64,000 nt of DNA. It comes from Curvibacter sp. PAE-UM (GTDB lineage: Bacteria; Pseudomonadota; Gammaproteobacteria; Burkholderiales; Burkholderiaceae_C). Both the position numbers and the translations under genes were made by a program. This document shows, one piece after another, positions 1 to 7,498 of this stretch (position 1 is its first letter; every line of letters starts with the position of its first letter). The stretch spans positions 1,372,881 through 1,436,880 of the forward strand of contig NZ_KQ483358.1 of NCBI RefSeq assembly GCF_001432305.1, written 5' to 3'. The notes below the pieces were generated by a model. It was not told where the DNA came from, made no database searches, and saw only the letters and a program-made list of their open reading frames with translations.

Positions 1-2
1 TG

Positions 3-2201
3 GTGCCAGCACAGGCACAACAGGACGGCGTCGTAGCCACCCTGAAGGAGATTGTGGTGAGCGGCTCGCGTGGTGAGCAGGCGCGTGAGGAGTTGGCGCT
101 GGTCACGGACGTGGTTGACGCGCCGGCCCTTGAAGCGAGGCAGATCAACGACATCAAGGACCTCGCGGCCGACATGCCCAATGTCTCGGTCCGCCATGCG
201 CCGGCCCGCTTTTCCGTGACCGGTGCGGGCAATCCGATCGGGCGTGATGGAAACGTGGGCTTCACCATCCGCGGCCTGGGCGGCAACCGGGTGCTCATGC
301 TGGTCGACGGCATCCGTCTGCCCCGCAGCTACGTCAATGGCAGCAATGCTTTCGGTCGCGACGCGCTGGCGCTGGACCTGATCAAGCGGGTGGAACTGGT
401 GCGGGGACCGAGTTCGGTGCTGTACGGATCGGACGGCCTGGCCGGCCTGGTCAACTTCATCACCCACGAACCCTCGGATTTTCTGCTCGCCGCGAATGGC
501 GAACCCAGGAACCTGGGGGGGCGCGTGGCGCTGGGCTGGAGTGGCGACGACGACACCTACAAGGCCACGGCGACGCTGGCCGGCCGGGCCAGCGACACCT
601 TGCAGTGGATGTTCACCGGCACCAGCTACACGGGCGAGGGCTTGAACAATATGGGTAGCAATGATGCGGCCAGCACCGACCGCACGCGTCCCAACCCGCA
701 GAACACCAGCGGGGACTCCGTATTGATGAAGCTGGTGGCCAGGCCTGACGGGCGCCAGAAGCACGTCCTCACGGCCGAGCACGTGGGCAAGCAGTCCGAT
801 GTCGAGCTGCTGTCCAGCCGGGCCAAGCCGCCCCTGGTGGCGTCTTCGGTCGTGGGTGAGAATGCGCGCCAGAATTTTTCGCGTGACCGCTTCACCTGGG
901 ACGCGCGCTACAACCTGAGCGAGGCCTGGGCCGATCTGCTGCAGACGGTGCTGAGCTTCCAGAATGCCGACGCACAGGACAACGGGCGCACCGTGCGCAA
1001 CGACGGCGGTGTGCGCCGGCGTGACACGCGCTACAGCGAGCGCACCTGGCAGCTGGGTGTGCAGGCCGGCAAGACCACGCCCGTGTCGTCCGATTGGACG
1101 CAGCGGCTCACCTATGGCGTGGACTACGTCAGCAGCGACGTGACCAGCTGGTTCGGCGGTTATGACCCGGCGCCCCTGACCGCCTACGTGCCGAAGAAGT
1201 ATTTTCCCGACACACGCGACACCAGCGTCGGTGTGTATGCGCAGAGTGAACTCGCCAGCGAGCGCTGGCGTGTCACACCCGGTCTGCGCTTTGAAAGTTT
1301 TGCGCTGGACGTGATTAGCCAGGCTGGTTATGCCCCGCCGGCCAGTGCGCCGGGCATCTCCCTCTCGGGAACGCATACCTCGCCCAAGCTCGGGGCCTTG
1401 TACCGCGTCGACGGCCAATGGTCGGTCTTTGGCAACTACGCCACCGGCTTCAAGGCGCCCAATGCCTGGCAGCTCAACGGCTATTTCGATCCGCAGCCCG
1501 GCATCAATGCGCGTTTGCTGCCCAACCCCAACCTCAAGCCCGAGACCAGCCAGCACTACGAGCTGGGCGTGCGCACGAGTTCCGAGCGCCTGACCACGGA
1601 GTTCGCCGTCTTCACCGGCAATTACAACCAGCTCATCGTGGACAAGAAGCTGCTCTCAGGCAGCGGCACCGCACTCGATCCCTATGTCTACCAGACGGTC
1701 AACATCGACAACGCCATCATCTGGGGCTTCGAGTTCCGCGGGCGCATGGACTGGGGACGGGTGGGGCCAGGGCGCGTGTCGACGCCCTTTGCGCTGGCCC
1801 ATGCACGCGGGCAGGACACCGGTACCGGACGTCCGCTGAACTCCATCGACCCTGCCATGTTCACCGCGGGCATGCACTACGACACGGCCCCGTGGACCGT
1901 TCGGCTGGACATGCAATACCGCTCCGCCAAGACGGCCGGCGACATCGATCCCACGGCGGGGGTCCGGGTCGGCGGCACCCAGGTCACCGACGTGCCCGCG
2001 GTCGCCACCTTTGATCTTTCCGGTCAGTGGCGTATCCGCAAGGACCTGCGTCTCAATGCCGGCATCTACAACCTGACCGATCGCAAATACTGGCTCTGGT
2101 CCGATCTGCAGGGCCTCACCACCACCAGCGCCACCACGCAGCTCGATGCCTACACCCAGCCCGGCCGCTACGCCAAGCTGTCGGTGGTGATGGACTTCTA
2201 G
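3..2201 (+). CDS. TonB-dependent outer-membrane receptor, haem/haemoglobin family (5' partial)
   Basis: Outer-membrane ligand-gated channel that uses TonB/ExbBD energy to import an iron-type ligand. The visible 732 codons start with a stretch that looks like the end of a signal peptide (PAQAQQ), so the true start is upstream of the window. An N-terminal plug follows (about residues 15-150, with FTIRGLGGNRVLMLVDGIR and VELVRGPSSVLYGSDGLAG). The beta barrel comes next and ends in a C-terminal Phe, as is usual for outer-membrane barrels. The FRAP-like motif (FKAP, about residue 483) and the NPNL motif (about residue 509) of haem receptors are present. I see no His between them, where classical haem receptors carry the haem ligand. 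The family assignment is good. The actual ligand (haem, haemoglobin or another iron compound) is inference. Confidence 0.85.
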   Translation: MPAQAQQDGVVATLKEIVVSGSRGEQAREELALVTDVVDAPALEARQINDIKDLAADMPNVSVRHAPARFSVTGAGNPIGRDGNVGFTIRGLGGNRVLMLVDGIRLPRSYVNGSNAFGRDALALDLIKRVELVRGPSSVLYGSDGLAGLVNFITHEPSDFLLAANGEPRNLGGRVALGWSGDDDTYKATATLAGRASDTLQWMFTGTSYTGEGLNNMGSNDAASTDRTRPNPQNTSGDSVLMKLVARPDGRQKHVLTAEHVGKQSDVELLSSRAKPPLVASSVVGENARQNFSRDRFTWDARYNLSEAWADLLQTVLSFQNADAQDNGRTVRNDGGVRRRDTRYSERTWQLGVQAGKTTPVSSDWTQRLTYGVDYVSSDVTSWFGGYDPAPLTAYVPKKYFPDTRDTSVGVYAQSELASERWRVTPGLRFESFALDVISQAGYAPPASAPGISLSGTHTSPKLGALYRVDGQWSVFGNYATGFKAPNAWQLNGYFDPQPGINARLLPNPNLKPETSQHYELGVRTSSERLTTEFAVFTGNYNQLIVDKKLLSGSGTALDPYVYQTVNIDNAIIWGFEFRGRMDWGRVGPGRVSTPFALAHARGQDTGTGRPLNSIDPAMFTAGMHYDTAPWTVRLDMQYRSAKTAGDIDPTAGVRVGGTQVTDVPAVATFDLSGQWRIRKDLRLNAGIYNLTDRKYWLWSDLQGLTTTSATTQLDAYTQPGRYAKLSVVMDF

Positions 2202-2260
2202 GCCGGCGCCTTGCGCCCGGCCGTCATGAAGCCGAAACACGCGGCGTGCACACTCGCCGC

Positions 2261-2596
2261 ATGCTTTCCTTTGCGACCAGTCTTCTCTCCACGCTTCAGG
2301 GCGCTTTTTCCGCCGACACCGTCACCAGCGATGTCGATGACCGGCTCGAGGCCATCCGGCAGGCCATGCTCGACAGCCTGGCGGGTACCGGCATGCCGTC
2401 CGCCCAGGTGACGCGTCGCATTCTGTTCGCCTGCGACGCCGAGTCGCTGTGGTACCTGCGGCCCGAGCTGCTGCGTGAGATCGCCGTCCTGCACGGAGAG
2501 ACGAGCGCCAGGCGTTGCATCGACCATGTCTCGGCCATGTTCGCCGGCCTTCTGCCCCGGGCCATGCAGGCCGGCCGGCCGGCACTTGCCGGCTAG
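2261..2596 (+). CDS. Small conserved-looking protein of unknown function downstream of the TonB receptor
   Basis: A 111-residue protein that I do not recognise. It begins 59 bases after the receptor stop codon. I chose the ATG at 2261. The reading frame stays open much further back, but there it overlaps the receptor gene, and GTG at 2246 is the only close alternative. The sequence is soluble-looking and mostly helical, with no signal peptide, membrane segment or metal motif. Notable stretches are WYLRPELLREIAVLHGE and RRCIDHVSAMFAGLLPR. Codon use matches neighbouring genes, with G/C at third positions. The spacing and strand suggest co-transcription with the receptor and perhaps a role in the same uptake or its control. 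That is inference from position only. Confidence 0.6.
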   Translation: MLSFATSLLSTLQGAFSADTVTSDVDDRLEAIRQAMLDSLAGTGMPSAQVTRRILFACDAESLWYLRPELLREIAVLHGETSARRCIDHVSAMFAGLLPRAMQAGRPALAG

Positions 2597-2631
2597 GGCT
2601 ACGCCGGGCCCTGGCGGCCCGGCACCCTTGC

Positions 2632-3618
2632 TTACTCCGCCTTGATCGCCCGATCCGCAATGATCTTGCCCAGCACCGCCGTATCGGACTTGATGCGCAG
2701 CGCCAGCGCTTCCGAGGAGCCGCCTGCCACCTGCCAGCCCTGCTGGAACAGGCGTTGCCGCACCTCGGGGCTGCGCGCGATCTCGCTGAAGAGTGCCGAG
2801 AGTCTGGCGACGACGGGCTTGGGCATGGAAGCCGGGCCGGCCACAGCGTTCCAGATCTCGAGCTGGAAGTTCTTCACGCCGGCTTCGGCCAGGCTGGGAA
2901 TTTCCGGTGTCAGCGTGCTGCGGCCGGCCGACGTGACGCCCAGCACGCGGACCTTGCCCGCACGTGCCTGTGCCAGGGCCAGGCCCGGCGGCAGCATGGA
3001 GAGCTGGATCTGTCCGCCCAGCATGGCCGTCACCACCTGCGGGTAGCCGGGGTAGGGCACGTGCACGGGGTTCATGTCCACGCGCGCCTTGAGCAGTTCC
3101 ATGCCGATATGGCCCACGGTGCCCACGCCGGGCGAGCCATAGCTCCACTTGTCGCCGCTGCTGCGTGCCGCGGCCAGGAATTCGGCGGTGGTCTTGCCGG
3201 GGGCGTCGACCGGTGCGGCCAGCACCAGCGGTGCGGTGCCGATCAGGCTGATGGGGGCCAGGTCCCTGGCCGGGTCATAGGGCGTCTTCGCGTTCAGCAA
3301 CTTGGCGATGGTCAGGTTGCCATTGATCATCACACCAATGGTGTGGCCGTCGGTGGCCTTGGCCACCATGTCGGCCGCGATATTGCCGCCCGCACCCGGC
3401 TTGTTCTCCACGATGACCGGCTGGCCCAGCGCCTTGCTCAGCGGTTCGGCCAGCGTGCGTGCCACCAGGTCGGGCGAGGTGCCGGCCGGAAAACCGACCA
3501 TGATTTTCAGCGGTTTGGTTGGCCAGGCCGCAGCCTGCTGGGCCTGGGCACCGACGGTCAAGGTCAGGAGGCCGAGCGCCAGCAGGGCGCGCCGCAGCGG
3601 GGAGGGTGTCAATCGCAT
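2632..3618 (-). CDS. Bug-family (TctC-like) periplasmic substrate-binding protein
   Basis: Periplasmic solute receptor of the tripartite tricarboxylate transporter (Bug) family, which is greatly expanded in Burkholderiales. The 328-residue product has a signal peptide (LTPSPLRRALLALGLLTLTV, cut near AQAQ). The family signature follows: WPTKPLKIMVGFPAGTSPDL, then VIVENKPGAGGNIAADMVAK. The ATG at 3618 is preferred because GGAG lies 6 bases upstream; a TTG four codons earlier sits inside that ribosome-binding site. No TctA/TctB membrane genes are nearby, so this is an orphan receptor whose ligand (probably a carboxylate) cannot be read from the sequence. Transcription arriving from rpoH should stop at the terminator at 3633-3664. 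Confidence 0.88.
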   Translation of the reverse strand: MRLTPSPLRRALLALGLLTLTVGAQAQQAAAWPTKPLKIMVGFPAGTSPDLVARTLAEPLSKALGQPVIVENKPGAGGNIAADMVAKATDGHTIGVMINGNLTIAKLLNAKTPYDPARDLAPISLIGTAPLVLAAPVDAPGKTTAEFLAAARSSGDKWSYGSPGVGTVGHIGMELLKARVDMNPVHVPYPGYPQVVTAMLGGQIQLSMLPPGLALAQARAGKVRVLGVTSAGRSTLTPEIPSLAEAGVKNFQLEIWNAVAGPASMPKPVVARLSALFSEIARSPEVRQRLFQQGWQVAGGSSEALALRIKSDTAVLGKIIADRAIKAE

Positions 3619-3632
3619 TCTTGTCTCCAAAG

Positions 3633-3664
3633 AAAAAGCCCCGGACTCATGGCAAGTCAGGGGC
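3633..3664 (-). terminator. Rho-independent terminator of rpoH
   Basis: Read on the minus strand, a GCCCC...GGGGC stem extended by a GACT/AGTC pairing across one mismatch is followed by TTTTTCTTT. It lies directly after rpoH and just upstream of the Bug-protein ribosome-binding site, so it separates the two genes. Confidence 0.75.
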
Positions 3665-3685
3665 CTGTTGAGGCGTGCGCCAGGA

Positions 3686-4627
3686 TCAGGCGTATTCTGC
3701 CAGTGCCGTCTTCATCTTCTTCATGGCGGCCACTTCGATCTGGCGGATGCGCTCAGCGCTCACGCCATACTCGGCCGCCAGTTCGTGCAGCGTCATGCCG
3801 CCCGAGCTGTCGTCGTTGACCTTGAGCCAGCGCTCTTCCACGATGCGCCGGCTGCGCGCATCCAGCACGTCCAGCGCCGCGGCGATGCCGTCGCTGGCCA
3901 GCACGTCGCGCTGGTGCGCCTCGATCATGGCGGTGGGCTCGTGGTTGGCATCGGCCAGGTAGGCAATGGGGCCGAAGCTGTCTTCGCCATCGTCGCCCGG
4001 GCCCGGGTCCAGCATGACGTCACCGCCCGACAGGCGGGTTTCCATCTCGATGACCTCTTCGCGCTTGACGTTGAGCTCCTTGGCCATCAGGTCGATTTCC
4101 TGCTCGCTCAGCGTCTCGCGGTGGGTGGCGGCGTCCGCGGCGGCGGCGTCGGCCTTGTAACCCTGCTTCTTGGAGCGCAGGTTGAAGAACAGCTTGCGCT
4201 GGGCCTTGGTTGTGGCAACCTTGACCATGCGCCAGTTCTTCAGGATGTATTCGTGGATCTCGGCCTTGATCCAGTGCAGGGCATAGCTGACCAGGCGCAC
4301 GCCCTGGTCCGGGTCGAAGCGCTTGACGGCCTTCATCAGGCCCACATTGCCTTCCTGGATCAGGTCGCCGTGGGGCAGGCCGTAGCCCAGGTACTGGCGG
4401 GAAACGGACACCACCAGACGAAGGTGAGAGAGCACCAACTTACCGGCGGCCTCAAGATCGTTCGAGTCGCGGAATTTGCGCGCGAACTCCTGCTCTTGCT
4501 CCAGCGTGAGCATGGGCAGGCGGTTGGCGGCAGAAATATAGGCGTCGAGATTACCCAGCGGGGGCACGAGCGCCCAGGGATTGGCGACGGTCAGCGCAGA
4601 AGCGGAAACTCCAGTGACAGCGGTCAT
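3686..4627 (-). CDS. rpoH: RNA polymerase heat-shock sigma factor sigma-32
   Basis: Directs RNA polymerase to heat-shock promoters. The 313-residue product has sigma-70 region 1.2/2 (LSHLRLVVSVSRQYLGYGLP, then DLIQEGNVGLMKAVKRFDP and VSYALHWIKAEIHEYILKNW). The RpoH-specific RpoH box lies in QRKLFFNLRSKKQ (about residues 145-157). Region 4 ends with a helix-turn-helix around LHELAAEYGVSAERIRQIEV. Length is somewhat above the 284 of E. coli RpoH because of an acidic, Ala-rich insert after the RpoH box. The promoter region carries a perfect CIRCE operator at 4660-4686, which implies HrcA repression of the sigma-factor gene. An AGGAGTT Shine-Dalgarno lies just before the ATG. Confidence 0.96.
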   Translation of the reverse strand: MTAVTGVSASALTVANPWALVPPLGNLDAYISAANRLPMLTLEQEQEFARKFRDSNDLEAAGKLVLSHLRLVVSVSRQYLGYGLPHGDLIQEGNVGLMKAVKRFDPDQGVRLVSYALHWIKAEIHEYILKNWRMVKVATTKAQRKLFFNLRSKKQGYKADAAAADAATHRETLSEQEIDLMAKELNVKREEVIEMETRLSGGDVMLDPGPGDDGEDSFGPIAYLADANHEPTAMIEAHQRDVLASDGIAAALDVLDARSRRIVEERWLKVNDDSSGGMTLHELAAEYGVSAERIRQIEVAAMKKMKTALAEYA

Positions 4628-4659
4628 GGCAGAACTCCTTTCGAGGTCATGTTTCTATA

Positions 4660-4686
4660 TTAGCACTCTCTATGATTGAGTGCTAA
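4660..4686. promoter_or_regulatory. CIRCE element (HrcA operator) upstream of rpoH
   Basis: TTAGCACTC, nine bases, then GAGTGCTAA. Both 9-base arms and the spacer length match the classical CIRCE consensus exactly. It lies 33 bases upstream of the rpoH start codon, where HrcA binding would be expected to overlap the transcription start. hrcA itself is not in this window. Confidence 0.93.
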
Positions 4687-4760
4687 ACCCAAAGTTCCTG
4701 GGGTTTTACACAGTTCCGTGGAGGGATATCCGCGTGGCGGGCAGGGGCGGCCGAAAACGT

Positions 4761-4793
4761 TTGGAAATTGTATTGCGAACCATTATCATTCGC
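4761..4793 (+). promoter_or_regulatory. bfd promoter overlapped by a Fur box
   Basis: TTGGAA (4761-4766), 17 bases, TATCAT (4784-4789) makes a good sigma-70 promoter pointing at bfd. Bases 4775-4793 (GCGAACCATTATCATTCGC) match the 19-base Fur consensus at about 13 positions and cover the -10 region. This predicts repression by Fe-Fur and induction on iron starvation, as is known for bfd genes elsewhere. Confidence 0.8.
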
Positions 4794-4821
4794 ATGACTA
4801 GCCGATCTACCCCCACCCGCC

Positions 4822-5049
4822 ATGATTGTTTGCGTCTGCCATCGCGTTTCCGACAAGACCATCGAGCGTGCCGCCCGTGCCGGCGCCGACTTCGACGAGA
4901 TCCAGCTCGAACTCGGCGTGGCCACCCAGTGCGGCAAGTGCGAGGGCTGCGCTCGCGCCCTCTGGTCCGAATGCCGGCCCAGCCACAAGATGGCGCACCT
5001 GGGCCAGGAACTCGGCCTGGGTCGTTCCATCCAGCTCGTGGCCGCCTGA
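4822..5049 (+). CDS. bfd: Bacterioferritin-associated ferredoxin
   Basis: Small [2Fe-2S] protein of the BFD-like family, which donates electrons to bacterioferritin to release stored Fe(III) as Fe(II). The 75-residue product shows the four cluster cysteines in the BFD pattern: CVC at residues 4 and 6, then QCGKC at about 37 and 40, with a further Cys just after. It is controlled by the Fur-box promoter just upstream. It faces bfr, its likely partner, with a shared terminator between the two genes, so iron release and iron storage are encoded side by side but transcribed separately. Confidence 0.9.
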   Translation: MIVCVCHRVSDKTIERAARAGADFDEIQLELGVATQCGKCEGCARALWSECRPSHKMAHLGQELGLGRSIQLVAA

Positions 5050-5069
5050 ATCTCTGCTGTCACCCCATG

Positions 5070-5100
5070 AAAAAGGGCTACGCACTGCGTAGCCCTTTTT
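5070..5100. terminator. Bidirectional terminator between bfd and bfr
   Basis: Stem GGGCTACGC / GCGTAGCCC (5075-5083 and 5087-5095) with loop ACT. It is flanked by AAAAA on the left and TTTTT on the right, so it can terminate both convergent genes. Confidence 0.92.
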
Positions 5101-5118
5101 GTTGGCGCAGGGACCGGC

Positions 5119-5595
5119 TCAGGAGAGCTCGCCCATCTGGCTCTGCAGGTAGTTCTGCAGGCCCACCTTCTCCAGCAGTTCGATCTGGGTTTCCAGGAAG
5201 TCGATGTGCTCCTCGGTGTCGTCCAGGATCTCCTGCAGCAGGTCGCGCGAGACGTAGTCGCGCACCTTCTCGCAGTGGGCGATGCCGTCCTTGATGGTGG
5301 CCTGCGCCCCCGTCTCCAGCGCCAGATCGCTGCGCAGGATCTCGGGCACGTCCTCACCGATGTTGAGCTTGCCCAGGTCCTGCAGATTGGGCAGGCCGTC
5401 CAGCATGAAGATGCGGTCCATGAGCTTGTCGGCGTGTTTCATCTCGCCGATCGACTCCTCGTATTCCTTCTTGGCCAGCTTGTCCAGGCCCCAGTGCTTG
5501 AGCATGCGGTAGTGCACGAAGTACTGGTTGATGGCCGTCAACTCGTTCTTGAGCTGGGCCTGCAGGTGGGAGATGGCTTGTGGGTCGCCTTTCAT
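5119..5595 (-). CDS. bfr: Bacterioferritin
   Basis: Haem-containing 24-subunit iron-storage protein with a di-iron ferroxidase centre. The 158-residue length is the standard Bfr length. Ferroxidase ligands are visible at E18 ([12 protein letters not shown]) and at E51 and H54. M52, the haem ligand, lies in [14 protein letters not shown], and the second pair lies in [11 protein letters not shown] near the C terminus. The ATG at 5595 is chosen because it gives the canonical MKGD start and has AGGAAGG upstream. The frame stays open 16 codons further back without a good start. It converges on bfd, which is needed for iron mobilisation. Confidence 0.95.
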   Translation of the reverse strand: MKGDPQAISHLQAQLKNELTAINQYFVHYRMLKHWGLDKLAKKEYEESIGEMKHADKLMDRIFMLDGLPNLQDLGKLNIGEDVPEILRSDLALETGAQATIKDGIAHCEKVRDYVSRDLLQEILDDTEEHIDFLETQIELLEKVGLQNYLQSQMGELS

Positions 5596-5718
5596 GGGCC
5601 TTCCTGTTCGGTGGTGTGGGAGACAGCTTGCATTGTCATCCAAAGCACGTTGCTTGCAAGCCCATGGTCTTGAGGAATGGTGCTGAGAACCATGCCCAGT
5701 AGGGCTTGCAGCTGTATA

Positions 5719-5734
5719 CTGTAAATATGAACAG
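5719..5734. promoter_or_regulatory. LexA (SOS) box at umuD
   Basis: CTGT-N8-ACAG (CTGTAAATATGAACAG), a 16-base palindrome that fits the gammaproteobacterial-type LexA consensus closely. It overlaps the end of a likely -10 element (TATACT, 5715-5720) and includes the proposed umuD start codon at 5727. Confidence 0.87.
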
Positions 5735-6167
5735 TATTACATCGGGGGTGCCGGTACCTGTCGCTGAGGCCTCGGTGCACGCGCTGCAGCGGCTCGATAA
5801 CCGCGTGGCCGCAGGTTTCCCGTCCCCGGCCGAAGACCTGGGTGGACAGCGTGTGGACCTCACGCGTGAACTGGTCACGCATCCGCAGGCCACCTTCCTG
5901 TTGCGTGCGCGGGGCCACTCCATGGTGGGCGCGGGCATCCTGGATGACGACATCCTGGTGGTGAATCGCGCGCTCGTGCCGCGGCACCAGAGCGTGGTGG
6001 TGGCCGTGGTCGACGGCGAGTTCACCGTCAAGACGCTGTGGCAGCGCGCGGGTCGCGTCAAGCTCCAGCCTGCCAACCCGGCCTATCCCGAGATCGTTCC
6101 CACGGACGGCCAGACGCTGGAGATCTGGGGTGTGGTCACGGCCGCTATCCACCAGTATGTGCGCTGA
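5727..6167 (+). CDS. umuD: UmuD, DNA polymerase V accessory subunit (LexA-type self-cleaving peptidase)
   Basis: UmuD is cleaved under RecA stimulation to UmuD', which joins UmuC in translesion polymerase V. The 146-residue product has the expected Ala-Gly cleavage site ([12 protein letters not shown], about residues 27-38). The S24 catalytic Ser lies in [11 protein letters not shown] and the Lys in DGEFTVKTL. Start choice: the ATG at 5727 gives 29 residues before the cleavage site against 24 in E. coli. It lies inside the LexA box, so the message would have almost no leader; GTG at 5748 is an alternative. It is followed after 12 bases by umuC, and both should be SOS-induced. Confidence 0.88.
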   Translation: MNSITSGVPVPVAEASVHALQRLDNRVAAGFPSPAEDLGGQRVDLTRELVTHPQATFLLRARGHSMVGAGILDDDILVVNRALVPRHQSVVVAVVDGEFTVKTLWQRAGRVKLQPANPAYPEIVPTDGQTLEIWGVVTAAIHQYVR

Positions 6168-6179
6168 GCGGAGGGCCCG

Positions 6180-7475
6180 GTGTACGCCCTGATCGACGGC
6201 AACAATTTCTATGTGAGCTGCGAACGCGTATTCCAGCCGCGGCTCGAAGGCCGGCCCGTGATCGTGCTCTCCAACAACGACGGCTGCGCCATCTCGCGCA
6301 GCAACGAGGCCAAGGACATCGGCATTCGCATGGGCGCGCCCTGGCACGAGATCCGGCACATGGAGCGCAGCCACGGCCTGGTGGCCCTCTCGGCCAACTT
6401 TGCGCTCTACGGCGATATGTCCGACCGCATGATGGAGGTGCTTGCGGACTTCGGCGCGCGCCAGGAGATCTATTCCATCGACGAGTGTTTCGTGGACCTC
6501 TCGGGCGTGCCGGGCGACCTGGCGGACAGCGGCCAAGCCATGCGCCAACGTGTGCTGCAGTGGCTGGGCCTGCCTTGCAGCATCGGCATCGGCCCGACCA
6601 AGACCCTGGCCAAGTTCGCCAACCACATCGCCAAGACCGCTGAGCGCAAACCCGAGCCGTATCCGGCGCGGCACGCGCGCGTCTGCAACCTGGCTGCGCT
6701 GGACCGCGCTGAGATCGACGCCCTGCTGGCCGCCACCGATGCCGGCGGGGTCTGGGGTGTGGGCTGGCGTCTGCGAGACCAGCTGCGCGATGCCGGCGTG
6801 CACACGGCGCTGGACCTGGCGTGCCTGGACCCGGTGCAGGTGCAACGTCGCTGGTCCGTGGTGCTCGAGCGCACCGTGCGTGAGTTGCAGGGCCGGCCCT
6901 GCGTGGGTCTGGAGGACGGCCCGCAGGACAGGCGCCACATCGCCGTCACACGTTCCTTCGGCCACAAGACCGGTGCGTTGGCTGATCTGCGCGAGGCCGT
7001 CACCGTCTTCGCCACGCGCGCGGCCGAGAAGCTGCGCCGCCAGCGTGGCGTGGCGGGGCAGGTTTATGTCTACATCCGCACCGGGCACTACGAACAGGCA
7101 CGCCCCCGCTCCAAGGGGCATTCCGTCGAGTTGCCGCAACCCACGAACGACACATCGCGTATCGTGCACGCGGCCCTCGCGGTGCTGGAAGGCATTTACA
7201 AGCAAGGCTACCCCTATGCCAAGGCCGGGGTCATCCTCATGCACCTGCAACGCGAAGGCCTGCGCCAGGGAGAGTTAGATCTGGGAGACGCCCCCGCGCC
7301 GCGTCCACGGCTGGTGCAGGTGCTGGACCAGCTTAACCAGCGTTACGGGCAGGACACGGTCTTTCTGGCCAGCGCCGGCCTGGGCGGCCGCGCGCGCCGC
7401 TGGAGCATGAAGCAGGAACACCGTACGCCGCGCTACACGACCAGCGTCGGGGAACTGCTGGAAGTGCAGGCTTGA
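6180..7475 (+). CDS. umuC: UmuC, catalytic subunit of translesion DNA polymerase V
   Basis: Y-family DNA polymerase that copies past lesions in the SOS response. The 431-residue product starts at GTG with GGAGG six bases upstream. Motif I (ALIDGNNFYVSCERVF) and motif III (IYSIDECFVDLSG) carry the Asp and Asp-Glu metal ligands. The helix-hairpin-helix thumb follows (GIGPTKTLAKFANHIAK) and then the little-finger region. Length is near the 422 of E. coli UmuC. It forms an operon with umuD and converges on prmC with a gap of only 23 bases. Confidence 0.94.
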   Translation: MYALIDGNNFYVSCERVFQPRLEGRPVIVLSNNDGCAISRSNEAKDIGIRMGAPWHEIRHMERSHGLVALSANFALYGDMSDRMMEVLADFGARQEIYSIDECFVDLSGVPGDLADSGQAMRQRVLQWLGLPCSIGIGPTKTLAKFANHIAKTAERKPEPYPARHARVCNLAALDRAEIDALLAATDAGGVWGVGWRLRDQLRDAGVHTALDLACLDPVQVQRRWSVVLERTVRELQGRPCVGLEDGPQDRRHIAVTRSFGHKTGALADLREAVTVFATRAAEKLRRQRGVAGQVYVYIRTGHYEQARPRSKGHSVELPQPTNDTSRIVHAALAVLEGIYKQGYPYAKAGVILMHLQREGLRQGELDLGDAPAPRPRLVQVLDQLNQRYGQDTVFLASAGLGGRARRWSMKQEHRTPRYTTSVGELLEVQA

Positions 7476-7498
7476 GACGGTTCAGGCGAGGCGGGGGT

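Noticed and set aside
2027-2260. Upstream extension of the small gene at 2261-2596
   Set aside because: It would overlap the receptor in another frame with an Arg/Ser/Pro-rich translation; ATG at 2261 gives a protein-like product.
3619-3630. TTG start for the Bug protein
   Set aside because: The TTG sits inside the GGAG ribosome-binding site of the ATG at 3618.
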